Assembly (NCBI RefSeq): GCF_044762745.1
Contig: NZ_JBIWEX010000025.1
Span: 1-64,000 of the forward strand
DNA from: Psychrobacillus sp044762745
Lineage (GTDB): Bacteria > Bacillota > Bacilli > Bacillales_A > Planococcaceae
Reading direction: 5' to 3'
Length of the DNA: 64,000 bases
Below, piece by piece: positions 42,293-50,992 of this stretch; position 1 is the stretch's first letter, and each line of letters starts with the position of its first letter. The translations under genes were made by a program, and so were the position numbers. Under the pieces are notes generated by a model. That model had not been told where the DNA came from and did no database searches. It saw nothing but the letters and a program-made list of their open reading frames with translations.

Positions 42293-42517
42293 TGTCGAAA
42301 TATTATACAGTTTAGGGATAAAGCACATAACACAGCATCTGTTGGGTTGGTTTAGTAATCTCAGCGGTCAGTTTGTTACTTTCAAGATGTACATTGTCGC
42401 GTTCACTGCATGCTATGTCTCACTCAACCATTTATTGGACCTTACTTTCAGGAAATTCTACATAAGATTGAATTTAAAACAGTGACACTGATTAGCTATC
42501 AATTTTCGGTGGATTAG

Positions 42518-42650
42518 AGCGGAAGGGCGGCGACTCCAGCGGGATGAGTGAGAAAGATGAGATATCACAACGTACGCGTAGCGTCGGTGATAGCTCATCG
42601 CTCACCCCGCGGAAAGCGTCCGCCCTGCAGCGGAAATCCAGGCGGTAAAT
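42518..42650 (+). repeat. GC-rich hairpin repeat, copy 2
   Basis: AGCGGAAGGGCGG at the start pairs with CCGCCCTGCAGCGG at the end; GCGGG pairs with CCCGC and GTGAG with CTCAC. The inner stem is TGAGATATCAC (42558-42568) with GTGATAGCTCA (42587-42597), one mismatch. The 18-base loop AACGTACGCGTAGCGTCG resembles that of copy 1. Confidence 0.8.
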
Positions 42651-42840
42651 TCCTTATGACGCATTATTCCATATTAAGTGAACTATCCAATTAAAAAGTT
42701 TATTTATTTTATGAAGAGTTATATTTTACTGTTGCCTTTTATTCAAGAAACCATAATGAATAGAAAAAGTTGTAGTCCGTGGGATAAACTAGCGGATTAG
42801 TAAACGTCTAATCATTTCGCACAAGAAAATAAAAAATAAA

Positions 42841-42854
42841 TGTAAGCGATTCCA
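42841..42854 (+). promoter_or_regulatory. Candidate CcpA-binding cre site
   Basis: TGTAAGCGATTCCA matches the cre consensus TGWAANCGNTNWCA at all but one constrained position. It lies about 85 bp upstream of the darB start. Prediction only; a single near-match can arise by chance. Confidence 0.4.
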
Positions 42855-42938
42855 TAGTCTTTTCATCCTTTCATGTGCTATCATAGTTTCATAGGGTATG
42901 TTTTCTTAAAGTGAAAACAGACAAAGGAGTAGAATGCG

Positions 42939-43391
42939 ATGATAGTTGCAAGCAGTAAAGGTTTTTTACAAATTCCAATAGAGGATTATATTATTTCAGC
43001 AGAAAAAGTAGCACATGTACAGTTAGGTAATAACGCAGAACATGCATTGTTAGTTCTTACGAAAACTGGATATTCTTCCATACCAGTACTAGATGTAAAA
43101 TATAGACTGCATGGTTTAATTAGCTCCCAACAAATAACAGATGAAATTTTAGGACTTGAACATATTGAATATGAACGACTACCTGACCTAAAAGTTGACG
43201 ATATAATGAAAACAGACGTATCGGTTATTCATATTAAGGAAAAGTTTCAAAAAGGGCTGGATCTATTAGTAGATAATCCTTATATATGTGTAATTGACGA
43301 CGAACGAACATTTTTAGGGATCTTAACAAGAAGAGTCATATTAAAGCAAATGAAAAAGTATTTATACCAAACGCAAGAAACTCAAGTATAA
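42939..43391 (+). CDS. darB: c-di-AMP-binding CBS protein DarB/CbpB
   Basis: A 150-residue protein made of two CBS domains (about 15-75 and 85-145), corresponding to B. subtilis YkuL (DarB/CbpB). The family start IPIEDYIISAEKVAHVQLGN and the second-domain run VDDIMKTDVSVIH are visible. DarB binds cyclic di-AMP and, in its apo form, stimulates (p)ppGpp synthesis by Rel and interacts with pyruvate carboxylase. ATG follows ACAAAGGAG. The next gene is a ccpC-like regulator, as in B. subtilis (ykuL-ykuM). Confidence 0.88.
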   Translation: MIVASSKGFLQIPIEDYIISAEKVAHVQLGNNAEHALLVLTKTGYSSIPVLDVKYRLHGLISSQQITDEILGLEHIEYERLPDLKVDDIMKTDVSVIHIKEKFQKGLDLLVDNPYICVIDDERTFLGILTRRVILKQMKKYLYQTQETQV

Positions 43392-43404
43392 TGATGTAAA
43401 AGTA

Positions 43405-43438
43405 GTGAAGGCCTCTTATTTAAAGGGCCTTCTTTTTC
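43405..43438 (+). terminator. Terminator between darB and ccpC-like gene
   Basis: Stem GAAGGCC/GGCCTTC with a 12-base loop, followed by TTTTTC. It may be leaky, since both genes lie on the same strand. Confidence 0.8.
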
Positions 43439-43480
43439 ATGTATGCACCAACGATACTAAACAGAAAGGATGATTAGAAA

Positions 43481-44356
43481 ATGACTTCCGATTTTCTCAT
43501 TATTAAAGTATTAGCAGAAGAACAAAATATGCGAAAAGCAGCAGAGCGTTTATTTCTTTCACAACCTGCACTTTCACAGCGACTTCAAACAATTGAGAAG
43601 GAGTGGAATACGAAGCTTTTTTTACGTTCCCAAAAAGGGTTGACTGCAACTCCAGAAGGCGAATTAGTAATAGAATTTGCGACTAATATGATTCAACAAA
43701 AAGAAGCATTATATGAAGCGATTCAATCGTTGACATCCAAGGTACATGGAACATTGAAAATTGCTTGTGCATCTATTGTGGGACAAAATTGGTTACCGAA
43801 AGTACTGAAGGATTTTGTACAAACTTATCCGGAAGCGAAGATTTCCCTTCTAACTGGCTGGAGTTCAGAAATTGTCAAAGCTATATATGACGGGGAGGCG
43901 CAAATTGGGATCGTGCGAGGTCAAACGGACTGGAAAGGGAATAAAATACATTTATTTCGAGACACACTGTATTTAGTAGATAAAGAAATGACTTCCATTG
44001 ATGATGTATTAACGACGGATAAACCGTTTATTCAATTCAAGAGTGATTCGAATTATTATCAAGAAATTCAGCAATGGTGGCAAAAACATTTCTCTAGCAA
44101 TCCAAAAAGACAAATAATTGTAGATCAAATTGAGACGTGTAAGCAAATGGCTTTAAATGGGATTGGCTATGCCATTCTGCCATCCATTACGTTGACTGGA
44201 CAAGAAGAAGTGCATAAAATTCCTTTAACGAATAACGAAGAGCAGTTTGAGTTAACGAGAGATACTTGGCTTATCGGCTATGATGCGGCGTTCGAACTTC
44301 CGCAAGTAGAAGCTTTTGTCAGCATTGTAAAAAAACATGCACAAATCTTTCAATAA
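43481..44356 (+). CDS. ccpC: LysR-family regulator, CcpC-like
   Basis: A 291-residue LysR-type regulator. The N-terminal helix-turn-helix is AAERLFLSQPALSQRLQTIE (residues about 18-37), followed by the inducer-binding domain. Synteny with ykuL (darB) and sequence character point to CcpC (YkuM), which represses citrate synthase and aconitase genes in response to citrate in B. subtilis. No TCA gene is near. ATG follows AGAAAGGATG. The ccpC name depends largely on gene order. Confidence 0.8.
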   Translation: MTSDFLIIKVLAEEQNMRKAAERLFLSQPALSQRLQTIEKEWNTKLFLRSQKGLTATPEGELVIEFATNMIQQKEALYEAIQSLTSKVHGTLKIACASIVGQNWLPKVLKDFVQTYPEAKISLLTGWSSEIVKAIYDGEAQIGIVRGQTDWKGNKIHLFRDTLYLVDKEMTSIDDVLTTDKPFIQFKSDSNYYQEIQQWWQKHFSSNPKRQIIVDQIETCKQMALNGIGYAILPSITLTGQEEVHKIPLTNNEEQFELTRDTWLIGYDAAFELPQVEAFVSIVKKHAQIFQ

Positions 44357-44412
44357 GGAACTTTCATCTTTTAATAGCGTACTAATAACTAAGAAGTGAA
44401 GGGGGAAATTCG

Positions 44413-46821
44413 ATGCATATTCGGAAGTTAGCGTTGGTTATTTCAGTATTATTTATCTATTTTTCATTATTACCAACAGTCAGTGTTTTAGCAGCGCCTA
44501 ACTTAAACGTAAAGGTGACGACTGGATTTAATGGGAAAGCAAAATATGGGAAAGGGTTACCGATTACCTTAACTGTTGAAAATAAAGGAGATGCATTTTC
44601 TGGAGATCTCGTGTTAGATACGGTAGAGTCTTATAACCTAGGAAATGCACTTGCTATTCCATTTGAAATTGGAGCAGGAGAAACTAAAACAGTTCAAGTA
44701 GCAGTGAGTGGCTTGGGAGAAGACTATATGTATCAAGGGGCCAATGTGCAGCTTATCCACTTTTTTGAAGGTGGATGGGAAAAAGGAAAGTCAATTGATT
44801 TCAAGGGAACAAAAAACTTACGAACTAATTTTTACGATCCTACAACTATTTTTTATCTTACTTTAACAAACAGTGCAGATCGACTAAAGGCTTTGAACCA
44901 AATCAAACAGCCAAACCAATTAAATGATGAAGTAATTCATGTTGACCAGCTAAGTAACTTTTCTTTACCGACCGATGCAGTAGCATGGGAAATGGCTGAC
45001 TATATTATTTTAGATGAATTTGTACTAGCAGATTTGGTGGATACGCAACAACAAGCACTTATTGATTATGTCAAAACTGGTGGGAATATCGTAATAGGTG
45101 CTTCTGATAATTTACTAGCGGAAGTAGGAAAACTAGGGGATTACTTGCCATTAACGTTAGAAGCAACTACACAAACATTAACAGCGGATAATATGCGAGC
45201 ATTTACTGCAAATAATACATTATCCAATGATTTAACCGTATATAATTCCACTTTAAACGAAGGGGCTACACCTTTATTTAAAATGGATGGAACGATATTA
45301 GCAGGAAAGAAACAAGTAGGCAGTGGTGCAATTATCCAAACGACTTTTTCTTTAGGTGATGATCCATTAGCAAAAGATCCAGTTTATAGTGATTTAATGT
45401 CCACTATTTTACAGTCGGTTAATGTCCAAAATACGCCAAATATGTATGGCTATAATAGTGCTAAGGATCAACTCGTTTATGAGTTAGGAAACACGAATTC
45501 CCTATTTAGTTCATTTAAAGTTTCTACACCATTAATGATTGGAATCGTAGTCGTTTATATGATTATTGTTGTCCCTCTTTTATATATCGTATTGAAAAGA
45601 AAAGATAAAAGAGAATATGCTTGGGGGATTATACCGCTCACAGCAATTATTGCTTCTGCTGCTATTTTCGGTTACGGAGCAAGAGATCGCATCGCTCGTC
45701 CCCAAGTGCAACAATCTTCGTTTTTACATGTGAATGAAGATAAAAGTGTGCAAGGGTATTATGCAGAGTCTATTTTAAGTAACAAAAGCGGTGATTTTAC
45801 TTTTGAAGCCCCTACTACTACAACGATGGTTGCGAAGAGAAACTTCAATTCATTTACTGGGCAATCACCAAATGTGTATGAAAATGCGATTATGGAAAAA
45901 CATGCAACAAGTAGCGAGTTGACGTTTCGAGATGTAGGCTACTGGTCTGTTTCTTCCTTGTTCGGTGAAACACAGATACCGGAAGTAGGAAATTTTGATA
46001 TAGACCTTCGAGTGGAAGCAAGTCAACTTACTGGAACGGTCCAAAATAACTTCCCTTTTGTTGTAAAAGAAGTTTCCGTTTGGTCTGGAAGTAAATTAAT
46101 CCCATTAGGTGATCTTCAACCAGGTGAAAAACTGGAAGTAAATAAAAAGTTAAGTTCGGTCATGTTAATGCCAATTTCAAATCCGTATATCAATCAGAAC
46201 TATGGAATGAACCCTGGGACGTCTGTTGATTTAGTAGAACAACGAAAGCAATCGATGTATTCTACAAGTTTAATGGGCAACCAAAACGGAAAAAGTCCCG
46301 TAATAAGTGGCTTTGTAGACGATAATATTATACCTATTAAGCTAAAAGATAAAAAAGTAGAGATGTCAGCCCTACATTTACTTATACAACCATTTACTGC
46401 GGAAACTATCTTTGCAGGAGAATTTGTATTACCTGCGAATATGTTCACTGTAAATGTCAATACGAATGAATACGGCAAATATATGGAACCAGTCATGAAC
46501 AACGGTTTGGAATGGTATTTAGATGATGGGGAGTATAATGTATATTGGAAAATTCCAGATACAATTCCGTTGGATAAAGTAAAATGGGCACAATTACAAA
46601 TTGCGAATACAGATCGAAATTCCCATACGATCGAAATATGGAATATAGAAACAGGGAGCTTTGAAGAAATAAGCGAAAGCAGATTTACAAATACGGAAAA
46701 TATCCAACATTATATTAATGATGCAGGAGAACTATATTATAAATTGCAGAAAAAATCGGTCGATGGTAATGCTTATACAAGACTTCCAGAAGTGCGATTG
46801 AAAGGGGAGGTTACGCAATGA
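44413..46821 (+). CDS. Signal-peptide membrane protein heading the ABC-MoxR-VWA operon
   Basis: An 802-residue protein. The signal peptide ends at SVLAAP (about 27). Residues 30-120 look like an immunoglobulin-type beta domain (LTVENKGDAFSGDLVL). Residues about 175-330 resemble a glutamine-amidotransferase-like Rossmann domain (ADYIILDEF; YVKTGGNIVIGA). Two membrane segments lie at about 372-393 and 401-420, and a large beta-rich domain follows. ATG after AAGGGGGAAATTCG. Its stop overlaps the start of the ABC ATPase. This layout recalls the GldG-like subunits of ABC systems, but I do not assign a known family. Confidence 0.75.
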   Translation: MHIRKLALVISVLFIYFSLLPTVSVLAAPNLNVKVTTGFNGKAKYGKGLPITLTVENKGDAFSGDLVLDTVESYNLGNALAIPFEIGAGETKTVQVAVSGLGEDYMYQGANVQLIHFFEGGWEKGKSIDFKGTKNLRTNFYDPTTIFYLTLTNSADRLKALNQIKQPNQLNDEVIHVDQLSNFSLPTDAVAWEMADYIILDEFVLADLVDTQQQALIDYVKTGGNIVIGASDNLLAEVGKLGDYLPLTLEATTQTLTADNMRAFTANNTLSNDLTVYNSTLNEGATPLFKMDGTILAGKKQVGSGAIIQTTFSLGDDPLAKDPVYSDLMSTILQSVNVQNTPNMYGYNSAKDQLVYELGNTNSLFSSFKVSTPLMIGIVVVYMIIVVPLLYIVLKRKDKREYAWGIIPLTAIIASAAIFGYGARDRIARPQVQQSSFLHVNEDKSVQGYYAESILSNKSGDFTFEAPTTTTMVAKRNFNSFTGQSPNVYENAIMEKHATSSELTFRDVGYWSVSSLFGETQIPEVGNFDIDLRVEASQLTGTVQNNFPFVVKEVSVWSGSKLIPLGDLQPGEKLEVNKKLSSVMLMPISNPYINQNYGMNPGTSVDLVEQRKQSMYSTSLMGNQNGKSPVISGFVDDNIIPIKLKDKKVEMSALHLLIQPFTAETIFAGEFVLPANMFTVNVNTNEYGKYMEPVMNNGLEWYLDDGEYNVYWKIPDTIPLDKVKWAQLQIANTDRNSHTIEIWNIETGSFEEISESRFTNTENIQHYINDAGELYYKLQKKSVDGNAYTRLPEVRLKGEVTQ

Positions 46822-47747
46822 TTGAGATAAAAGGATTAACAAAAAAGTATGGCTCTTTTTATGCATTGAATGACTTAAACCTTACATTAAAAGAAGGTAC
46901 CGTATTCGGATTTGTAGGAGCGAATGGTGCTGGAAAATCCACTACTTTTTCCATTTTAGCGACACTTCTCCAACCTACTTCTGGTGATGCTTTTGTGAAT
47001 GGAAAAAGTGTGAAGGCGGATGCCCATGAAGTGCGAAAGCAAATTGGCTATATGCCCGATTTTTTCGGTGTCTATGATCAGTTAAAAGCAAATGAGTATT
47101 TAGATTTTTATGGAGCGAGCTACGGTATTTCAGAAAAAGAAAGAGAAATTTTAATACCCCAATTACTAGAGTTGGTTAATCTAAGTCATAAGCGCTATGA
47201 ATATGTTGATTTACTTTCCCGTGGGATGAAACAACGTTTATGTTTGGCACGCTCGCTCATTCATGATCCAAAAGTGTTAATCCTCGATGAACCAGCTTCT
47301 GGTCTAGATCCCAGAGCTCGCGTAGAAATGAGAGATATACTAAGGCAATTAAAAGAAATGGGCAAAACAATTCTAATTTCATCTCATATATTGCCGGAAC
47401 TAGCAGAAATGTGTGATGAAATTGGCGTTATTGATGGAGGAAGATTAATCGCACATGGTTCCGTAGCGGATATTCAAGCACAACTTGCCGGTGAAAAACA
47501 AATAACGGTGAAGCTGAAAGGATTATTAGAAAACGCGATTTCCTTTTTTGAAGAAGATCCTTTTGTTTCTAAAGTGGAAGCAGCAATGGAGAAAAATGCA
47601 ATTACGTTTACTTATAGAGGGACAGAAGAAGATCAAATCAATTTGTTGAAAAAAGCATTGAATCACTCATTAAGCATTCTTTCTTTCTCGGAAACAGAAA
47701 CGGACTTAGAAGATGTGTTCATGGAAATTACGAAAGGGGTGAAATAA
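46818..47747 (+). CDS. ABC transporter ATP-binding protein
   Basis: A 309-residue ABC ATPase of the CcmA/GldA/drug-export class. Walker A is GANGAGKSTT, Q-loop QIGYMPDFFG, signature LSRGMKQRLCLARSL, Walker B VLILDEPASGLD and H-loop SSHILPE. The signature has Arg in place of the usual second Gly (LSRGM rather than LSGGQ), common in this class. The C-terminal 90 residues are the accessory domain. The start overlaps the preceding stop (ATGA). It is expected to energise the permease encoded next. Confidence 0.92.
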   Translation: MIEIKGLTKKYGSFYALNDLNLTLKEGTVFGFVGANGAGKSTTFSILATLLQPTSGDAFVNGKSVKADAHEVRKQIGYMPDFFGVYDQLKANEYLDFYGASYGISEKEREILIPQLLELVNLSHKRYEYVDLLSRGMKQRLCLARSLIHDPKVLILDEPASGLDPRARVEMRDILRQLKEMGKTILISSHILPELAEMCDEIGVIDGGRLIAHGSVADIQAQLAGEKQITVKLKGLLENAISFFEEDPFVSKVEAAMEKNAITFTYRGTEEDQINLLKKALNHSLSILSFSETETDLEDVFMEITKGVK

Positions 47748-47748
47748 G

Positions 47749-48591
47749 ATGAAGCAGTTACTAGCAAATCCAGTGTTAGTTAAAGAAATAAAACTTCGCT
47801 TTCGCTCGTTAAAAAGTTTTACAGGTATTCTCTTTTACTTAATAGCAATGTGTATATTTGTATTTGGCTTTATCATGCTGACTACTTCGTTTACCGGTAC
47901 TGGTTATTTCAGACCGGAAGAAAGTTTCTTCATGTTTGCTATGCTAACGTATATTCAGCTAGGACTTATTCTTTTTATCACCCCTGGGTTAACTGCAGGG
48001 GCGATTAGTTCGGAGCGCGAGAAGCAAACGTTAAATATATTACTGACAACTTCTCAAACATCTTTTCAAATTATTTTCGGAAAGTTAACTTCGTCCATTG
48101 CTTTTCTTTTGTTATTAGTAGTATCTGGGTTACCTATTTATAGTTTAGTTTTCCTTTTTGGAGGAGTATCCCCAGGACAACTTGGCATCATTTTCTTATT
48201 TTTCTTTTTAACGATGCTTGCCATTGGTGGGATTGGTATTATGTACTCTACCATTATTCGTAAAACGATTGTAGCAATGATTGCTACTTATGGAACGATG
48301 ATTTTCTTCACTGCGGTTACAGGGTTTATATACCTCGTGATTATAGGTATGAATAGCATGGCTGCAAATACGCTAGCTTCATCGCCTGTCGGTCATTTTT
48401 TTGCAAGTATTAACCCAGTAGTTTTAATGCTTACGTTAATCTCTCCAGGCTCGGATAGAATTATCACGGAAATAACGAAAGTGGATTTACCGATCTGGTC
48501 AGGATATGCGATTTTCTATATTTGTATAACGATTATATCGATTCTTATTGCTGTAAAAAAATTACGTGTGAATATGAAGCGTACTAGATGA
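47749..48591 (+). CDS. ABC-2-type permease
   Basis: A 280-residue permease with six membrane segments, of the ABC-2/GldF/NosY class. The pattern LTAGAISSEREKQTLNILLTT (residues about 82-102), the cytoplasmic coupling segment conserved in this class, is present. It starts two bases after the ATPase stop, with ribosome site AAAGGGGTG inside the previous gene. The exported substrate is unknown. Confidence 0.88.
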   Translation: MKQLLANPVLVKEIKLRFRSLKSFTGILFYLIAMCIFVFGFIMLTTSFTGTGYFRPEESFFMFAMLTYIQLGLILFITPGLTAGAISSEREKQTLNILLTTSQTSFQIIFGKLTSSIAFLLLLVVSGLPIYSLVFLFGGVSPGQLGIIFLFFFLTMLAIGGIGIMYSTIIRKTIVAMIATYGTMIFFTAVTGFIYLVIIGMNSMAANTLASSPVGHFFASINPVVLMLTLISPGSDRIITEITKVDLPIWSGYAIFYICITIISILIAVKKLRVNMKRTR

Positions 48592-48604
48592 GGAGGAAGT
48601 TCAA

Positions 48605-49987
48605 ATGGGTAGCCCACATAAGTTAATTCGTTATATCGGGAAAGCTAAACGTGGCCTTATGTTGGAACATTATATTAGAATGCTTCAAGCGGCTTTGTTT
48701 TATGGATTTGCTTCTGCTGCGGCTATTCTACTCGTCTCCAGGTTATTTGTATTTCCATATTATATTCGACTTGCTGTGATTGTTGGTAGCATCGCGTTTA
48801 TCGCCGTTTTTTTGTATGCATTTTGGAAAAGACCTTCTAGGGAAGTTGCAACTCAAAAACTGGATGCTTTCTATCCTGATAATTTATGCTTAACAGCCGT
48901 TTCATTCCTACGTGAAAAGTCTCCGCTTATCAAAGAGCTACTTGAAAAAGCGGAGCAGAGTAGTGAAAAAGCATTTGTACAATTCAAGCAGCGGGAGAAG
49001 CGCTATATTCAGCCTAAATGGATGATAGGGTTTGTCACTGCTTTTACTGCTGTTCTTGTACTATATGCGTTTCCTGCAGCAACCCAACTGGAAGCGAAGG
49101 ATATTGAAAAAGAAAATCAAATTGTGAAGGAAATGAAAAAAGAAGTAGAGAAACTAGAGAAAAAAGAATTAGTTCCGTTTGTAAAAAAAGAATTGAAGGA
49201 TTTAAAAGAAAAGCTTAAGGAAGTAGAAACAGCAGAAGAAGCATTACGTGAAATGGTGAAAAAGCAAAAAGAATTAGCTTTAAAAGAGCAAAAGTTGGAA
49301 AAAAAGAAGGAACTTTCGAAACAAGGGGACTCTACTGAATCATCTCTTACTGCTGAAGAACAAAAAGAACTTGCTTCTTTAGAAGAAACGGTCGGTGCTC
49401 TATCAAAAAGTGCCGCCACTTCTCAAACAGCTCTAAGCAAGATGGGGAAATCGTTTCCTTTTACTTCTAATCAAACAGCACAGAATAACTCAAGCGCAAA
49501 TACGCAGAAAAATGCTAATCAATCTAACCAAAGCCAAGGGAAAAACCAAGGCCAAGGCCAGAGTCAAGGCCAGGGTCAAGGCCAAGGTCAAGGTCAGGGT
49601 CAAGGCCAGGGTCAAGGCCAAGGTCAGGGTCAGGGTCAAGGCCAAGGTCAGGGTCAAGGTCAAGGTCAAGGCCAAGGCCAGGGTCAAGGCCAGGGGCAGG
49701 GTAAAGGTGCAGGTAAGGGTTCCGGTGGAAGAAATTTGCTTTCCATTCCAACAAGAATCGGCGGAACTGGTAACACTTCTGTAGATGGAGGAGAGCTAGG
49801 CGCGGGAGAAGCTGCTAGTGAGCAACCTGGCGAAGTACCAGTGACACGTGGTTCAGCGAAGCCATATGAAGAAGTCGTCAATGAGTATGCAGATTCCTAT
49901 ATAAAAAGCTCCGAGCGCTTGCAACTACCATCGGACTTACAAAGAATCGTTCAAGATTATTTTTCAACCGTTGAAAATAGTGAATAA
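48605..49987 (+). CDS. Membrane protein with coiled coil and (Gln-Gly)n tract
   Basis: A 460-residue protein. Membrane segments lie at about 27-45, 51-70 and 138-158; a Lys/Glu coiled coil runs from about 165 to 255. A Gln-Gly dipeptide tract occupies about 315-365 and is followed by a Gly/Lys-rich linker. The last 45 residues (PYEEVVNEYADSYIKSSERL, then LPSDLQRIVQDYFSTVE) form a conserved-looking helical tail similar to those of DUF4175-like partners of MoxR/VWA operons. ATG follows GAGGAGGAAG. It may be the substrate or scaffold of the MoxR-VWA complex; this is inference. Confidence 0.78.
   Translation: MGSPHKLIRYIGKAKRGLMLEHYIRMLQAALFYGFASAAAILLVSRLFVFPYYIRLAVIVGSIAFIAVFLYAFWKRPSREVATQKLDAFYPDNLCLTAVSFLREKSPLIKELLEKAEQSSEKAFVQFKQREKRYIQPKWMIGFVTAFTAVLVLYAFPAATQLEAKDIEKENQIVKEMKKEVEKLEKKELVPFVKKELKDLKEKLKEVETAEEALREMVKKQKELALKEQKLEKKKELSKQGDSTESSLTAEEQKELASLEETVGALSKSAATSQTALSKMGKSFPFTSNQTAQNNSSANTQKNANQSNQSQGKNQGQGQSQGQGQGQGQGQGQGQGQGQGQGQGQGQGQGQGQGQGQGQGQGQGQGKGAGKGSGGRNLLSIPTRIGGTGNTSVDGGELGAGEAASEQPGEVPVTRGSAKPYEEVVNEYADSYIKSSERLQLPSDLQRIVQDYFSTVENSE
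49547..49701 (+). repeat. Hexanucleotide microsatellite encoding (Gln-Gly)n
   Basis: About 25 tandem copies of GG(T/C)CA(A/G) lie in frame within the membrane protein gene. The third-position changes are mixed, suggesting repeated duplication of two or three unit types rather than a fresh expansion. Because the unit is six bases, length changes keep the frame. The tract creates several spurious open frames on both strands. Confidence 0.9.
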
Positions 49988-49999
49988 TGGAGGATAATG

Positions 50000-50992
50000 A
50001 TGACTTTTACAACAGAGGATTACACAAATATTAGTAAACGACTAGAGGAAGTTCGAGCGGAAATAGGTCATTTTATTGTAGGTCAAAAAGAAGCTGTGGA
50101 ATTTTCCATTTATTGTGTCCTAGCCGATGGTCATGCTTTACTAGAAGGCTTGCCTGGGTTAGGGAAGACAATGCTCATTCGAACTATTTCTGAAGTACTG
50201 GATTTATCTTTTTCGCGAATTCAGTTCACACCAGACTTAATGCCATCGGATATAACTGGAACGAGTATGATTGAACGATTGGAAAACGGTAAACAGCAAT
50301 TCACATTCCAAAAAGGTCCTATTTTTAGTCAAATGGTTTTAGCGGATGAAATAAACCGGGCAACGCCGAAAACACAAAGTGCGCTACTAGAAGCAATGGG
50401 TGAAAAAACCGTAACGGTTCTTGGAGAAACGAAGCAAATGGATAAACCTTTTTTCGTACTTGCTACACAAAACCCAATTGAAATGGAAGGAACATATCCA
50501 TTACCAGAAGCACAAATGGACCGTTTCTTATGTAAAATTCTTGTTTCGTATCCAACAAAAGAAGAACTGATGGAAATTACAAAGCGAACGACAGGTGGTC
50601 AATCCATTCAGTTGAATAAAATAATGAATGCAAAAGAAATTGTACACGCACAACAAATGGTAAAAGAAGTGCTAATAGCAGATGATATGTTGGAGTATGC
50701 AGTGGATCTAGTAGCTGCCACACATCCAGAAGCAGCAATTATTCCTGAAGTTGCACAATATGTACAATACGGAAGTGGACCTCGTGGTTTGCAAAGCCTT
50801 ATAAAGCTTGCGAAAGCACGTGCGTTAGTTGCTGGACGTTATCATGTGTCGATTGCGGATATTAAATCTGTTGCGAAACCAGTGCTCAGACATCGTTTAT
50901 TATTGAATTATGAAGGAGAAGCAGAAGGGAAAACAGCAGATGAGCTAGTAGATATCGTATTGCAAAATATTAAACAAGGGCAAAACGTATGA
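50000..50992 (+). CDS. MoxR-family AAA+ ATPase (module 2)
   Basis: A 330-residue MoxR ATPase. Walker A is EGLPGLGKTMLIRT, Walker B MVLADEINRATPKTQ, then QSALLEAMGEKTVT and sensor 1 VLATQNPIEMEGTYPLPEAQ. ATG at 50000 is 6 bases past GGAGG; ATG at 49997 is too close. It is coupled to the DUF58 gene by an ATGA overlap. It is more canonical than the MoxR at 33392, whose sensor loop differs (NPVESQQGTFPLPAAQ), so the two modules are paralogous rather than duplicates of recent origin. Confidence 0.93.
   Translation: MTFTTEDYTNISKRLEEVRAEIGHFIVGQKEAVEFSIYCVLADGHALLEGLPGLGKTMLIRTISEVLDLSFSRIQFTPDLMPSDITGTSMIERLENGKQQFTFQKGPIFSQMVLADEINRATPKTQSALLEAMGEKTVTVLGETKQMDKPFFVLATQNPIEMEGTYPLPEAQMDRFLCKILVSYPTKEELMEITKRTTGGQSIQLNKIMNAKEIVHAQQMVKEVLIADDMLEYAVDLVAATHPEAAIIPEVAQYVQYGSGPRGLQSLIKLAKARALVAGRYHVSIADIKSVAKPVLRHRLLLNYEGEAEGKTADELVDIVLQNIKQGQNV

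Larger units (their letters stand above)
41703..42938. other. 1.2-kb geneless repeat island
   Basis: No coding gene is supported. The stretch is a mosaic of repeat modules: a reverse hairpin repeat (41821-41945), the 21-bp array copy B (42137-42292), shared flank sequence (42345-42517), and a forward hairpin repeat (42518-42650). The module TCAACCANNTATTGG occurs near 42107 and again near 42424, as well as at 2567. A possible cre site lies at 42841-42854. Confidence 0.75.

Noticed and set aside
49490..49881. Several open frames on both strands over the Gln-Gly tract
   Set aside because: All arise from the hexanucleotide repeat, which lacks stops in every frame; only the frame of the 460-residue protein extends coherently.
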